A stretch of DNA of 64,000 nt, taken from Clavelina lepadiformis. Lineage: Eukaryota > Chordata > Ascidiacea > Aplousobranchia > Clavelinidae. A program made the position numbers and the translations under genes. The stretch is taken from contig NC_135244.1 of NCBI RefSeq assembly GCF_947623445.1, positions 6,510,001 through 6,574,000 of the forward strand. The letters run 5' to 3'. Shown here piece by piece: positions 48,501 through 61,422 of the stretch; positions within the stretch are counted from its first letter, which is position 1, and each line of letters starts with the position of its first letter. The notes beneath the pieces are model-generated. The model was not told the origin of the DNA, did not search any database, and worked only from the letters and a program-made list of their open reading frames with translations.

Positions 48501-49218
48501 TCAATTGATTGAAAGATCACAAACTGTGTGCATTGCTGTGCAATTGCACACCTAAGTGTACGCTTCCACTGCATCTAGGCGGTTTTGTGCACCACAATTA
48601 TCAGTTTTGGTTGTTTGGCGCATCCAAGATCTTGCTAGAAACGACCACACTTTGCAGTACAGGCTTCAGTGGTGCACTTTAGTTGTGTAATTTTGCACTC
48701 AATGAATTGTAATAATAAAGTTATTATTTTTTATAAATTGATTAAGTTATATTTTAATTTTTACATTTATATCTTTTCATTATATTTTAATACTTTTTGA
48801 TTTAATAAATTTTTATGTATATTTTAATTATATTTTAATTTATAAATTTATTTATTATGCTAGGATATTTAAACTAATTTATCCTTGATTTAAAATTAGT
48901 GTTAATCAAAATAAGCACATGTCGGTTTAAAGCTGCGCATAGCTACATAAGCTAGAGGGATGTCATTTGAAATGCACCTTAAACTTTTTGTGCTACTAGC
49001 ATATGTACCAAACGTGACCAAGTCATGAAACATGAGCCGCAAGTCAAATCGTTTCAAAGAAGTGATTGTAGTTAAGTCAAAAAAAACAAATAAAAAATGT
49101 GTGACGATTAGTACTTGCAAAAAGGCCCGCTCGCCAAAGACATGATTTCTCATTGAAAACTGCTTCCGGTCGGGTTTACGCACAAGATTTCATTAAAATT
49201 GCCATGTTTTCTTGTTTG

Positions 49219-49353
49219 GACAATATGGCGTTCATAATAAGTTTGTAGGTTAATTTGCTGAGTAATCTGTACTGTATTCCACAAACACTGACAATATGGC
49301 ATTCATAATAAGTTTGTAGGTTAATTTGCTGAGTAATCTGTACTGTATTCCAC
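49219..49353 (+). repeat. 71-bp tandem duplication upstream of HORMAD1
   Basis: GACAATATGGCGTTCATAAT through CTGAGTAATCTGTACTGTAT and TCCAC at 49219-49282 is repeated almost without change at 49290-49353 (one G/A difference seen). It ends about 205 bp before the HORMAD1 start codon. Confidence 0.92.
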
Positions 49354-49559
49354 TTTTCTACATTTACAATGCAAAAAGATTCTGTGCCATACGCTTCAGA
49401 TTGTTATGGCTTAAACTGCGGTGGTGTAGGTGAGCAGCTAAATTGTAATTAATTTTTTGTAAGCTTCTGTATATACTTTAGCTGTGGTAGGTCGGAGTTA
49501 AAAGTTTTTAGTTATCATTGGATAAAAACTTTTGTATACAAAGAACCTAAGGGAAAACT

Positions 49560-52500
49560 ATGGCCCAAGTTGCACAAAAACAAAAAGTTGTTGAGGTAAG
49601 GTGACTTACTCAGATAACATGATTTTAAATTATCTTTTAATGTATATTATAGTTTTACTGCAACCTATAACATTTTGTTATGGCTGCTGCATGCGTGTAG
49701 TGCATTAATTACCCATCATGCTTTGTTTAAAGACAAACTTTATTTTTTCATTTTTAGGCGGTTGAAAATGATACCCTTACGAAGGTTCAAAGTAAAGATT
49801 TTGTGAAGAAGATCCTTGCAATCAGCATTTCGAATATCACTTACCTACGAAATTTATTCCCGGAGTATGCCTATGCAGATCGTAAAATTGAAGGTATTTA
49901 ATTGTGTTTGCGTAAATATCATAAATTCTATCCAGGTAATTGAGGTTGAATTTTAAAGATTTTATAATTAAATCCTTGGAGGTATTCAATTGTGTTTGAG
50001 TGAATAACATATATTCTACCAACTCTATTCTACTCAACCAAAGTAATTGAGGTTGATTTTAGTTTTCCATTTTAACAGCTATCTATCTCTTTTTTTAAAG
50101 AGCTCCAGCTCAAAATTTTAAAAGAACACACTCACAAAGGGGCAGGGGAAATAGTTCAATGGTAAGCTCAAATGCAATACTGCTTTATATTATGCAGTGT
50201 TGTGTTATTATGCAATAATGTGAAAGTTTTTAAAATAATTCTTACAAGCCCAAAATTGGCATTAAATAAATATTTGATTAAATAAGTTTATATTTAGATT
50301 TCATGACTGCAATCTATCAACAGTTGTCATCTTATGAAACTTTGCTTAGGTTGAGTTGTTGTGACATTAATCATCAATTATATATATAAATATATATACT
50401 ATAAAGGTTTTGGCAATGCAATTCTAATGATAACTTGATCTAACATGATTTTGCTTGTTATACCGTACATGCCAGCCTATAGGCCCACTTTGTAGCGTGT
50501 TGAAATCATCACAAAAATTAGTGGTGCGTTTATACGCCAAGATTAAAATGTAACGTAAAAATTTTCATTCTGATCACATAAAATCATTACTGACTTACAT
50601 ATTTCCCTAATCACAGCTAAATAAACAACACATCACAACAGTTTTCAATTGCGGTTACGGTATCACACTTTCACCTTTCCACATAAATTCACTTGGCCGT
50701 TGTGGTCATGATTCTTTGCGAGTACAGCAAATGACTTTAATGTTTTTATTATTTACAAAACTGAACAATTATGCATACGTCAGTTCAAATTTGTTTAACA
50801 GCGTAATAAGAAAATAAATAGTCAGCTAAACAGGCAGTTTTGCAGGAAGTTATTTTTGCCGTTGATATTGCTTCCATTATAGGATGTCTTCTATTCAAAA
50901 ACACAATGCATTGTTATGAAGTTGTAGGGTCGCGAAGGTCACATACAAAGACTTCATGGCCGAGGTGCAATTATTCTTTTGTGGTCAAAGGTCAAAATGT
51001 GGTATGGGTTTATATGGCGAGTATAGGCTGAAAGCAATATGCTGGACCCAGAAATCAGTAGTGGGTTTATACGCCGGATGGGCCTATATTATATGACAGG
51101 CACACTTATATTGAGTAATTTTGCTTGGCTTGATTTTTTCAAACTATCCCTACTCTTAACCAAATCGTCCTATTTGATGTGATTTAATTCAATTTAACAA
51201 ATCAAACAATTTTAATTTAATTGTATACAATTTTGACAAACAAGTTTGTCAAATGGAACTAAAAATATTCTCAACCATGTGGAAAGAGTTCTAACTACTT
51301 ACTAACATAGGAAAATTTTTGTGTAACATATAGTCAGTATGTAGACTAAAATGCTTTCATGTGAAATTATTAGTTGTAAATCAATGCTGCATTATGTAGT
51401 AGGGGTTAGACATTGCTTTAGGTAATTAAGTTCATCAGGAACCGTAGGTTACTAATATGCAAAACAATTGACTTAAACCTGATGTTCGCTTGAACTATTG
51501 AACAGTTTCCGTTCACGGTTTTCACCCATTCATACTTTTAAACCTAAGGTTCAATTTCAAGTGATTTTTCTGTTCAAAAGTTTTTCTGTTTTACATAAAG
51601 ACAATGCCTTCCGCTCAAAATGTCTGAATGTCTTGTAGCAATTAAGCGATACGATGCATTAAATCTTAAATGCAAGTTTAACTCTCACTCATTCTTCTCA
51701 TGGAAAATAGTCGAAAAAATAGTTTCTTTCAAATTTGAATGTGACTGCTGCTGCCGATCAGACCAAAAGCATTTATTTGCTAAATCACTGCAAGGCCACT
51801 ATTGCCATTTTAAACGCTATAATGATAAATTGCTTGAATAAAATAAATGCTTAAATGATTAAGTCGACATCCAAAAATCAAAGAATATAAATATATATTT
51901 CAAAACAAACAACCTTACGTCCAAAACTTATATTCACCCTAAGCTTATGAAACTCTAATGTTTTGCAAATATGTTTATCTAAAAACTTTAAACTCAAAAG
52001 TTGAATTTTAGATTTAAGGCACTCTAGTTTCAAGTAACAATATAAAGCACGACTTCACTATATAGTAATTTTAGACTTACTAAGGCATAACTGAGCATAA
52101 TTCCGTTGATGAGGCTTATGTATTAACGAATTTACAATCACAAACTTTTTGTATATAATTTACCACCAAACAAGACTCCTCGTTGTTGATTTGACTAGAA
52201 TCATAAGGCACTTAGTTTAAAGAAATTTTTTTTGTAATTGTCACATTTTTTTTGAATTTGTAATATTTTATTGCAGCATTCTCAATCAAAATTTTGCAGT
52301 TCTACAGAATGTTTGCACCTCCAAAAATAATTTGTTCTCCTTAATTACAATAACAGCAAAGTTTGCTTAGAATAAAGAAAACATCCTCATGGCCTGTCAG
52401 TTTAGTCTATTCAACGATTCTCCTTGTCACTAGGCAAATTCTACAAAAAGGATTATAAATCGTTGCTGTGGTATAAGGTTAATTCAGTCGTTCTCAACCT

Positions 52501-55500
52501 TTCATGGTTTGTAGCCCCCTTACAGAGACCCTCAAATTCTGTGGCCCTCTACTCATCAATAAAAACTGTAGATTATTGATTGCAAAACACTTTTTACTTC
52601 ACTACTGCGTGTGCAGTAGCCTTTGCATCGCTAATTTTGCTCAGAAAACAGAAAAATGTGAAAAACTTGTGTCCTGCTTTGCCTCATCTTCCACTACTAC
52701 TACACAATAGCACACTAGTGAAGCATCTGCTTGTGGCCCCCGGTTGAAAAACCCTGGGTGAGACCTTGTTTATCTGGATCGCTTTGTTTCGTCGAAAAGT
52801 GTCGGTTTAGCGAGGTTTCCAGATTTATAAATTAACATGCATTAAGGTTACACTAAATTTTGACATTAAAAAGAACTGTATATGTTGAAGATGCATCTGC
52901 GTTGAAAGTAAATATTTCAAGTGAAAGAATTTGAAAATTGATCAACGACTGTGTCTTAACAAACATTAATGTGTAACAAATATGAAAAATGGATGTATGA
53001 ATTTGTAACATTTGCTGTAATCTCGATTACTGGATGTACCGTATTTTCTATTGGCATATCTGTGTCTAAATTGCTGTGTCGGATCTGGATTAAAGGTTTA
53101 AAATACATGGGAAGAAATTTGTTTCTAGCAGTTTCATATTTCAGGTTTTTGGTTCGTATAAACAAAGTCTAATTGTATTTGTATGTATTGTGCAGGATGA
53201 AAGGAGTTTACGATGCCCTCGACCAGGAATATTTGAAGGCACTTATCTTTGCTGTATGTATATTGATTTCCATTGACAAATTTTCTGACAAATGTGTATT
53301 GATTTCCATTGACAAATTTTCTGTTTGTTAGAAATTAGAGTAATCACTATTAAACACTTGAAAAAAGCTTGTATTGTTTTATTTTAGGTATGTACTGATC
53401 CGGAAAATCCAGGTGTAAGTGTTCGGTACCATTTGTGTTGCAGGTTTTTTCTGGCTTCTATGAATATGTCGTGATCAGCTTATAAACCACTATGCTATTT
53501 TAGAGTGTGATTGAGAGTTACACATTTGCTTTTACCTACAATGATGGCGTGGTAGAGACAAGTTACACTGTGGGTTCAAAAGATTCCAAAAGTGCCAAAG
53601 TTCCAACGAAAGCGCAGACTAAAGATTCTGCAAGACAGTGAGTTTGTCATAATGCTTTTTGTCATAATGCTTATGCGGCCGAACTTCAAACAAAAACGCA
53701 TTAAGCTAATTAGGCTAATCTTGTTAAAGCATTTGTTAATGTGTCACTTATTTTAATTTTTTACATGTTTTAACAGATTACTGCGAAATTTAGTAATATT
53801 AACCACCCAAATGAAACCATTGCCAAAAAATGTATTCATGACCACAAGGCTACTCTATTACGATGAAAGTAAGCTTGTTGAATCCATAATATTGCTTCAT
53901 AATATGTTTATAAACTAAAATAGTTTGATCACTTACTTGCAGATACGCCACTGAATTATCAACCACCAGGCTTTGTCGGAGCAGCAGAAAACGAAACACT
54001 TGGATTTTGCATTGAAAACATTCGTATTAAGGCTGGTACTATAATCACTCCCCACAGTTGCATGAAGGTTCGCGTTCGGGCAGAAAAAGACCAGTTTGAG
54101 GTGATGTGTATTGGTTGTATATTCATTGTTTTGTACATTCATTAGTTATAATTATGAGATATGGCAGTGCTTCTCATCTCTGTGTTGCAATACCGAATTT
54201 GGTTACTGAGTGATTTTGGGGGTGTTCTATTAGAAATGGGGCAAGTCGAGTTGGAGGTTGCTTATTTCCATTATTTGGTTGAGTATTGCTTCATACTCAG
54301 GCATCACACATAGTAACTAATGCTATTTTATTTTGCACATCAATACCCACAGCCAGTTTATATTCTGATTGTATGAACAAAACATTAGCTGCATAAGGTC
54401 ATGTAAGATACTCTAAGACAATTTGTCAAGTCACTTGTTGCTGCTTTGAATGACAACAGGTATTAGTTTAAGTTTTCAATATAGTCACTTAGTCAGTAGC
54501 GATTGTGTTATCATTACAGTTTACAAATGCATTGTGTCCCAAAAATAATATGCAGTAAGAAATAAACTGAAAACAGTAAAAGCAAATCAGTCATAGTCAA
54601 ATACATAGATGGGTACATATAAGGCATTTCAAAACCAACTCAATTTAACTTGGGCCACTAGGGGCAATATTTTAGCATTTTGACCCAAGTGAATGTAATG
54701 TAAAGATTTCGTGTAAAATTTCTTTAATAACTTAAAAAACTAACGCTAGCTACCAAATTAATCGTTTCTATTCAAAAGCTTATTACAAGAAGCATCATTC
54801 TCAGTAAACTTGGTGCTGGCTGAGAAGTGGGAACTATGAAGTTCAGTCTTTTTTCATCACCATATGTTATGCACTTGAGTCACAATTTGTCACTAAATCT
54901 AAATTCAACAGTGAATCAAACTGCGGCTCAAATGCTTTATGTACATACTCGAAATGGAACTTGTTATTCCAGATCTCATTTATCAAAACTTCTCGCTGTC
55001 CGACACAAATCATTAAAAAAAAATTTCCTCCCATCTGTTTTATTGCGTTGTATCCTGTTTGATTATTCCGGAAACTTCACTTATCCAACACAATGCTCTG
55101 GACATAAAATGGTTCAGATTAACAAAATGTAGATAGTATGGATAGAAGCTTATAATTACCAAAGTGACTCAACACTCAAAGTGATGTTACATATCGGTGA
55201 CAAAATGTAATGCCACCGCAGTCTAAATAATTGACGTCATGAATTAAATTTTGTCATCATACCGGAGTATACCAGATTTATTGAGTTATAGCTTTGACGG
55301 TAGTTATATTATTAGTAATATTTGATAGGTCATAGTTCTTTGATTGGTATTCCTGTTATTAATGGAAGTGACAAAACGTAGTTTTTGTGCATCTAATATT
55401 ATTCAAACTTTTCTAACCTTAGAAAGATGAAAATGCTGAATTGAAGCAGACAAACTTAGAACTTGATGACTCACAGATGGACTGCCTCTCCCAAGCAACC

Positions 55501-58500
55501 AGCAACGTTGTATGATTCTTTTTTATTGGTTAATTATTCACGGATTGAAACATGCTTAATTGCTCATAAATACTTGTAAATTCTACTTTGTAATAGATTT
55601 GCTGAAAGAAACATGAAACATTTTGTACAACTGTAAACATTTATTTTATCAACTTTGCAGGATATCGATATTCCACTTGCAACTTTTCAAACTCAGTCAA
55701 AGACAAAACAAGGTATGAAATTACTGTTGTTAGTAAATATAACGAAATCTTTTGCTGAAGAAATGCAAGAACATGAAGTATAACTGAAGTAATTTTTCAT
55801 TTTCAGTAACAGTTGATGATCAGACGTGGGACCAATCCTCGCAGAAAAACACACAAGGTAGTGCATCATACAGTCATATCAGTACCATGGTATGGATGCC
55901 TTAAACCTGTTTGTTTTGAGTACAGTTCCAGCTTTATTTTCATTAAGCAGAGTTAGGAGTTAGATGTCCATGTCTGGATGTAGAAAAGGATGGCCTTATG
56001 ATAATGTGCTCCCACTGCAATCACTGGCAGCATGCCATTTGCTTCTGTCTGCCAGATAATGTCAAAGCTCCTAGAGTTCATATTTGTCATCTTTGTGCAG
56101 AGAAGGTCAGTATGTCGGCAGGAGGATCCTAAAACAGATTTTCAACCGCCTGTGTCCAAATATTTTTGTGTTCCAAATTATTTTAGAATAGAATATCAAT
56201 GCTGTATTACAATTATACTCCACTTGAATGTCAACCAGTTCTATAAATCAGTGGTTTCAACGAGTCAACTCAACTTTTCCAATCTTTTAACTTTTGGTTT
56301 AATCACACATCCGATAACATTTTAGTGCTGTATAAGCTTTACCGGCTGAGTTTGTCGTATCTGATAAGCAACACATGAGTCTGAAAGCCAATTTCTAATA
56401 AAGGGTCCATCGAGACAAACAAGTTGAGAACCACTGCTGTATATCTGAATCAAACTTTTCTGTCCCCTAGAAGCATGCTAGTGAGCAGTCACTGCGTTTG
56501 TGTTAGCAATAGTTTGTTGGCTTTATATATTTTCATAATCTTGCAAACATGCTAAAAATTTATGTTTTTTCCTATCTAATCACCTCATACGCTGTTATTT
56601 ATCTTATATTGCACAACATTTTTGCAACCTGTGTACACATCATCATATTAATGTATACTCTTGTTAGTCACAATTTGGTATTGGCTACCTTCACTGCTTT
56701 CCATAAGAAGCAAATTTCAATAAGAAAGTTTAAAACTGTCAGTCATTTGAAGCTTTGGTGTGTTGTTGAGTCTTAGTAAAACAGTATATAAAGATATGAT
56801 CAATGTACAATGTACAATATGATCAAATGTATATCTCTAATTACATCTGATAGTTTAGACCAGGGATGTCCAACCTTTTATTATAGTGGGCCGCATTGTC
56901 ACTTGAAATAATTGAATGGGCCGCAAAATCTATTAAATTTCAAGAAAAATGGGTACATAAAGTACATACTTTTGGAGTGAAAATGACTAGCGGGCCGCAC
57001 AAAACTCTCAGGTGGGCCGCACTGTGGCCCGCGGGCCGCAGGTTGGACATCCCTGGTTTAGACTTTCTAGGCTGGTCACACATTTAGCAATTTAATAGTG
57101 AGAAAATAGACACTTAGGACCACTATAAAAGTCTTATATTGTATACTAAAACAGTCAGATTATTATGAAGAGAGGTAATAAAAAGTACTTTCACACATAA
57201 CTTAATCAGATACTACTATGTTAGTAGTAAAACTACCTTACAGCATATTTTTTTCGTTTCACTTTAGCAACAGTCACCAACAAGGGCCTTTGGTTTGAAA
57301 AATTTACCGAGTGAAAACATTGAATAAGCATTTATTTAATTAGATTTGATATTGTGAAATTGACACCCTAATAAAAACTTTCGTTTCTTTTTTAATCTTT
57401 GTAAATTCAACTTAGGAAAACCTCGTCTGCACCGATCCTCGTCTTACAGGAATGTCAGTGGAGCGCCAGCAGGAGGTCTGTGGGTTGAGGCGGATATTAC
57501 TACTCTGCTTTGATACTGAAGCTATCACCATTTCTGTAAGTATTAATGTAATGGTCGTTGCCGTTCAATTAAACACTCATTGCATTGATTTCGATTTAGT
57601 TATATCAACTTTTATAAAATCAACTGTAAAACATCCACTGCTGATCTATAATCATCTTAATCATCCAATTGCAGATGATTTGCACAAAGTTGTCCTGCAA
57701 TAAGGTACTAGCTCAGAGAATATTGGGAAAATTAATTATGGATGGAGCTGTAAAAGTTGCAAAAGGCCACAGGTATCTCATAGCTATTTAGACATCACTT
57801 ATTCTGGACAAGTTTGAAGGGTCATTTCTCATTACCTTAGTACCTTTACTAGAATTATCCAAATTCTGAAATAAAATTTGTAATTGTGCAATTTTTTTAA
57901 TTTTCTTGAAACTGTTGTCTATCCTGAACTAAAGCCTAGATCATCTAACTTATCAACAAACACTACAGTAATTTTTGTATTGCTATGTTTTGTGTAGTGG
58001 CATTCTGGTGAAGGTATGCGTTGTGTCTGATATTATAAATACTAGGATGTTTTGTTATTTCACCCTTATTGAAATTAAAAACGTTTGGGCAAAAGCAAAA
58101 AGCTCTTTGCATCTCATGTGGACAAGTAACTATGAAGAGGTCAAATACATTTGAAGTAGTTAGTTTTTAAATATGATTAAATAGTTTTTTTGTGAAAGCA
58201 ATTCAGTGTCCACAGCCATTATATATTACTTTTGCAACTAAGGCATGTTTAATGTTTATTCTGTGTTGCTGCTGTAGTCAGAATCAAAGTCTGAATAAAG
58301 AGAATTGATCAAGCTTTCTAGTTTTTGTTGTTTTGTTATAGACAGAACAAATTAATAGATAAAAAAGGATTAAAAACGGTGTTCTATCGTGAGGTTGAAC
58401 ACGTTTGTAAGAATCTTGCAAGACAAAGAGGTGAAGACGTCATCGACAGTGGATCAGGTATACATGGTAAAAACAATGCTCGAAGACACAACTCAATATC

Positions 58501-59052
58501 TATAATTTTAAGTTAAAACAAATAAATACAAAAAATCATGTGCAGAAAATCTTCCACTTGAAGAAAAATGTTTTTTCCAGTCTAATCCTTTGCACTCATT
58601 AAACGAACAGGTTTGTGATCTGACAGGCATATAGGTACTTTTACATTGTGTGAAAGACAGCACTTTATGTTGTTTTGTGTGGATTTTGACGAGAACAAGG
58701 AAGTTACTTTATGAAAGTTTTTGTCTTCGATTTTGAAGAGCAAAACTTACAACTTTCAGCGACTAAAATTGTTTTCTTCATAGACGCATGACACAGACAT
58801 GGAAGTTGACTCTAAAGAGCAAGGTCGAAAACGTCCAAACTCATCTCTTAGTGACGAAAATATTCCAGGTCTTCCTGAAAGCCAGTCCTCTCTGGACGCA
58901 TTTCAATGCGATAGGGTAGGTTTTACCTAATTACTTGAACTGTTCCTGGCAACGTTGAAGGTTTTTTTTGTTATCTTTAGTCGAGCAATGGTCGACGTTC
59001 ATCCAAACGCAAGAAGATGTCAAAATATCCAACAGTGTTTAATCGAATGTAA
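49560..59052 (+). CDS. HORMAD1: HORMAD1/Hop1-type meiotic HORMA protein with PHD finger, 18 exons
   Basis: Meiotic chromosome-axis protein that promotes double-strand breaks and homologue pairing. Exons: 49560-49595, 49758-49893, 50101-50161, 53196-53253, 53388-53414, 53504-53637, 53777-53868, 53943-54100, 55423-55509, 55661-55712, 55807-55857, 55951-56105, 57416-57535, 57675-57772, 58342-58457, 58546-58610, 58784-58915 and 58981-59052. Total 549 aa, all phases consistent. The HORMA domain spans about residues 15-235 (AISISNITYLRNLFPEYAY; SVIESYTFAFTYNDG; LLYYDENTPLNYQPPGF). Residues 303-346 form a C4HC3 PHD finger (CPC...CSHCNHWQHAIC...CHLC). Residues about 350-390 (RRILLLCFDTEAITIS, LAQRILGKLIMDGAVKVAKG) fit a winged helix. 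Together these are like the chromatin-binding region of yeast Hop1, which mammalian HORMAD1 lacks. The basic C-terminus (RRSSKRKKMSKYPTVFNRM) is a possible nuclear localisation signal and closure motif. Confidence 0.95.
52485..52756. mobile_element. hAT-type MITE in HORMAD1 intron 3
   Basis: The left end CAGTCGTTCTCAACCTTTCA mirrors the right end, which on the other strand reads CAGGGTTTTTCAACCGGGGG. GTAGCCCCC and GTGGCCCCC lie just inside the two ends. Target-site duplications are not clear, so the boundaries are approximate. Confidence 0.65.
53261..53323 (+). repeat. 36-bp tandem duplication in a HORMAD1 intron
   Basis: TATTGATTTCCATTGACAAA followed by TTTTCTG occurs at 53261-53287 and again at 53297-53323. 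It starts right after the donor site of exon 4. Confidence 0.9.
56861..57055. mobile_element. Young-looking 195-bp hAT MITE in HORMAD1 intron 12
   Basis: Begins CAGGGATGTCCAACCTTTTA and ends with the perfect complement of its first 15 bases (GGTTGGACATCCCTG). It is flanked by two identical copies of GTTTAGAC (56853-56860 and 57056-57063). The inside carries several GGGCCGC motifs. The perfect duplication and ends suggest recent insertion compared with the others in this window. Confidence 0.92.
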
Positions 59053-59567
59053 CCAAATGGTCATAGATGGGCACGTAATCCTAGATACCTGTCTTACTCC
59101 CCACTACAACACAGTGTTCATACAGTTCTTCAAAGTTGTTAATATTTGTTTTTCGCAATTTTTGTTTTAGTTTTTTTTGCAGTTATTTCTTATTTTTGTA
59201 CTGATCGATTTTTGTATTAGCACCTTTATTAAAATTTGATAATTAATACATTTTGACAGAAATTAGAAATTCTAAGCCAGTATATGAACTGCAAGAAATT
59301 CCATTGGACGCAGCCTGCATAACGAAAAACCATTGAACTGAACTGAAAAGAATTGAAAATATTAGAAAAAGAACTGAACATATTACAAGACACAACAGAC
59401 TGGCTCGTATCAATCTTCCTTCAAAATGTCTTGCACACCCTACAACATTAAAAAAATACGATTTTAAGGAGGTTTTTAGGTGGTGAACTGCATTCCGTAC
59501 AATGCAAGGAAAAGCCTTCATATTGATACACACAGATTGTATTCTTTTAATCTATAGGTAGAAAAAC
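59053..59567. other. Convergent 3' ends of HORMAD1 and the PhyH gene
   Basis: About 0.5 kb that should hold both 3' untranslated regions, perhaps overlapping. No other feature was seen. Confidence 0.5.
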
Positions 59568-60919
59568 TTAAGCAATTACTTTGTCTTTCCCGTGGTCGTA
59601 TCCATGGTTTCTTTCCCAAGTCACCATTAGGCCAGGTCTATAATTTACGATGAACGCTCTTCTTTGTTTATCAGTGCTGTTTCCGCGAGTGTAGTGAATA
59701 GTTCTGCCGTGATGCAAGGTACAAGAGCCAGCACGTATCGGTGAAGCAATCATTTCGCTCTAAGAAAAGAGACGACGTTTATCTTAATAGCTCGCACAGA
59801 GCACCGCTAATTGCCAAAACCGGGATTTAGGATGTAATGTGTAGAGTTGCGTAGTTCGCTGCTCCATAATATTTATATGACATAGTTACGGCTTAACACG
59901 CTCTTGTTAGTGCCAAGAAATTACCTCGTCCCCATCGCAGCACAAGACGTGGTGACCTTCTCTTGCTTGCCGATGCGGGCGTAGTTCCTTGTTATGAGAA
60001 CCTGGTACAAACCACATGCAGCCGTTGTCAACCGTCGCATTGTCCATCGCTACCCAGACCGTCACCGCGCGCTTGTCAGGCATATCACACCAATACGACT
60101 CGTCTTGGTGCATTGGGGTAACGGTATCGGTGAGAGGTGCCTTCAGTTGCAGCGTAATCGATTAAAATCGGTGTACTATGTATTCATTGTATTGCCTTTC
60201 ACAAGCTATGTTCGTGCTACTGTATATATGTTACAATGTGAGATTCGTCTCACGCAGTCCTAAGAATAACATTTTAACAAATTTTACCTTTGATATGAGC
60301 ATGTCAAAGTCAAATGTCATATCATCGCCGAGAATTATTTTTGCGATCTTCGCGGCTCTCTCGTGAAGTTTCCCTTCTTGCAGATTTTCGACGTAGCTTG
60401 ACGGCCACATTATTTGGCAGATATTCTCCTGCTTGCTTACCTGCAGATGCAAAAATGCGGGAGCTTTTCATCATGGTTGTACGGTAACGGGCCAAGTAAT
60501 TGTTTATGTATAAACCAAATAATTACACCAAGCTCAAGTATTTCTTCGGCGAGTATTAAAAGACTACAAGCAAATCGCATGTTGCGTACAAGTTATCTCA
60601 CTTTGCGATCAACATGATTTCCTAGGTCGTGTCGATGGGACTTTGCATTAATTTCACCTGATAGCAACTTGTCGTAAATGCGCTCGTAACCTATGATTTC
60701 TTCATGGCTCAGCAGACCTTCCACAACCTTATTCGCAACAAACAGAAGTTAGCTCTCTAGCACAGTCTAGTATCTGTCTGTACACTAAGTTCAGTTCAAA
60801 TAACCTTTTTTATGCTTAATTTCTGTCGTGAGTAGACTCACCAAGTACCCCTGTTGATCAAAATTTTCTTTCCATTCTGCGTGGTTCTGTTGAGCTAACC
60901 AAGCATCGACGTCGTTCAT
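59568..60919 (-). CDS. Phytanoyl-CoA dioxygenase (PhyH) family protein, 5 exons
   Basis: Non-haem Fe(II)/2-oxoglutarate oxygenase. Exons 60919-60842, 60727-60602, 60440-60288, 60140-59925 and 59759-59568 give 254 aa; all introns are phase 0. The iron ligands are His130 and Asp132 in the HQDESYW motif and the distal His213 in HHGRTIHYTRGN. An Arg a few residues further (in KQRRAFIVNY) is placed to bind 2-oxoglutarate. AVTVWVAMDNATVDNGCMWF and VPGSHN are typical of the family. No clear peroxisomal PTS2 or PTS1 is visible (C-terminus KVIA), so it is closer to the short cytosolic PhyH-domain proteins than to PHYH itself. The substrate is unknown. It is tail to tail with HORMAD1, and its start codon lies 0.5 kb from the end of the next minus-strand gene. 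Confidence 0.92.
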
Positions 60920-61422
60920 TGTAGCAGATCGCTAAATTTCAACTGTTACAAATCCAGCAACTTCGCCTGAAGCTAAGTACGCGAGCAAGTGTTCCCGGCC
61001 TATTATTTACCTATTATGTGTAAATTAGCGTTCAGTTGACGTTTATTTAACCACATTCGACCTGCTGTGTTTGTTCTTTGGTTAAACGACAACACTATGG
61101 CAATATGGAACCATTAAAAGCAATAAAGTACAACCGTCATGATAACCATTGTTAGTCTCGAAATTAGCAAACAAAATCGTGGCAGCGTTCAACAAAGAAA
61201 AACGACAAAAACAGTTTCGTGCAAAAACAAAAGCATACTCGTGCAACAAAAACGGAACTAAAGGCGGTGGCATCACAAAGCGCAGTTGATTAAAATATTC
61301 CCGTAGTGGCTCAAGGTACAGATAATAATAATACAAAAGAACTTAAATGAAGTCAGTTACGAACATACAACAACCCAAAAACATCTTCAAGAAGCAAAAT
61401 CAGTTCAAACAGCATGGAGTAG
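60920..61422. other. Spacer between the PhyH gene and the next minus-strand gene
   Basis: Should contain the PhyH promoter and the 3' untranslated region of the upstream gene. No other feature was seen. Confidence 0.5.

Larger units (their letters stand above)
42730..49559. other. Gene-poor intergenic region with repeats
   Basis: Nearly 7 kb with no recognisable coding exon on either strand. It holds a hAT-type element (45030-45543), a dispersed repeat copy (44826-44882), a stretch rich in GACTCGA motifs (about 44040-44112), another dispersed repeat (48432-48500) and a 71-bp tandem duplication just before HORMAD1. The 5' untranslated region of HORMAD1 should lie near the right end. Confidence 0.5.

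Noticed and set aside
51620-51841. 73-codon Cys-containing open frame on the + strand
   Set aside because: It sits in the large HORMAD1 intron 3 and matches no known domain; it cannot be distinguished from chance.
54827-55132. 101-codon open frame on the + strand
   Set aside because: It lies in a HORMAD1 intron, has no recognisable domain and ends far from the next exon; the HORMAD1 exons on both sides join in frame without it.
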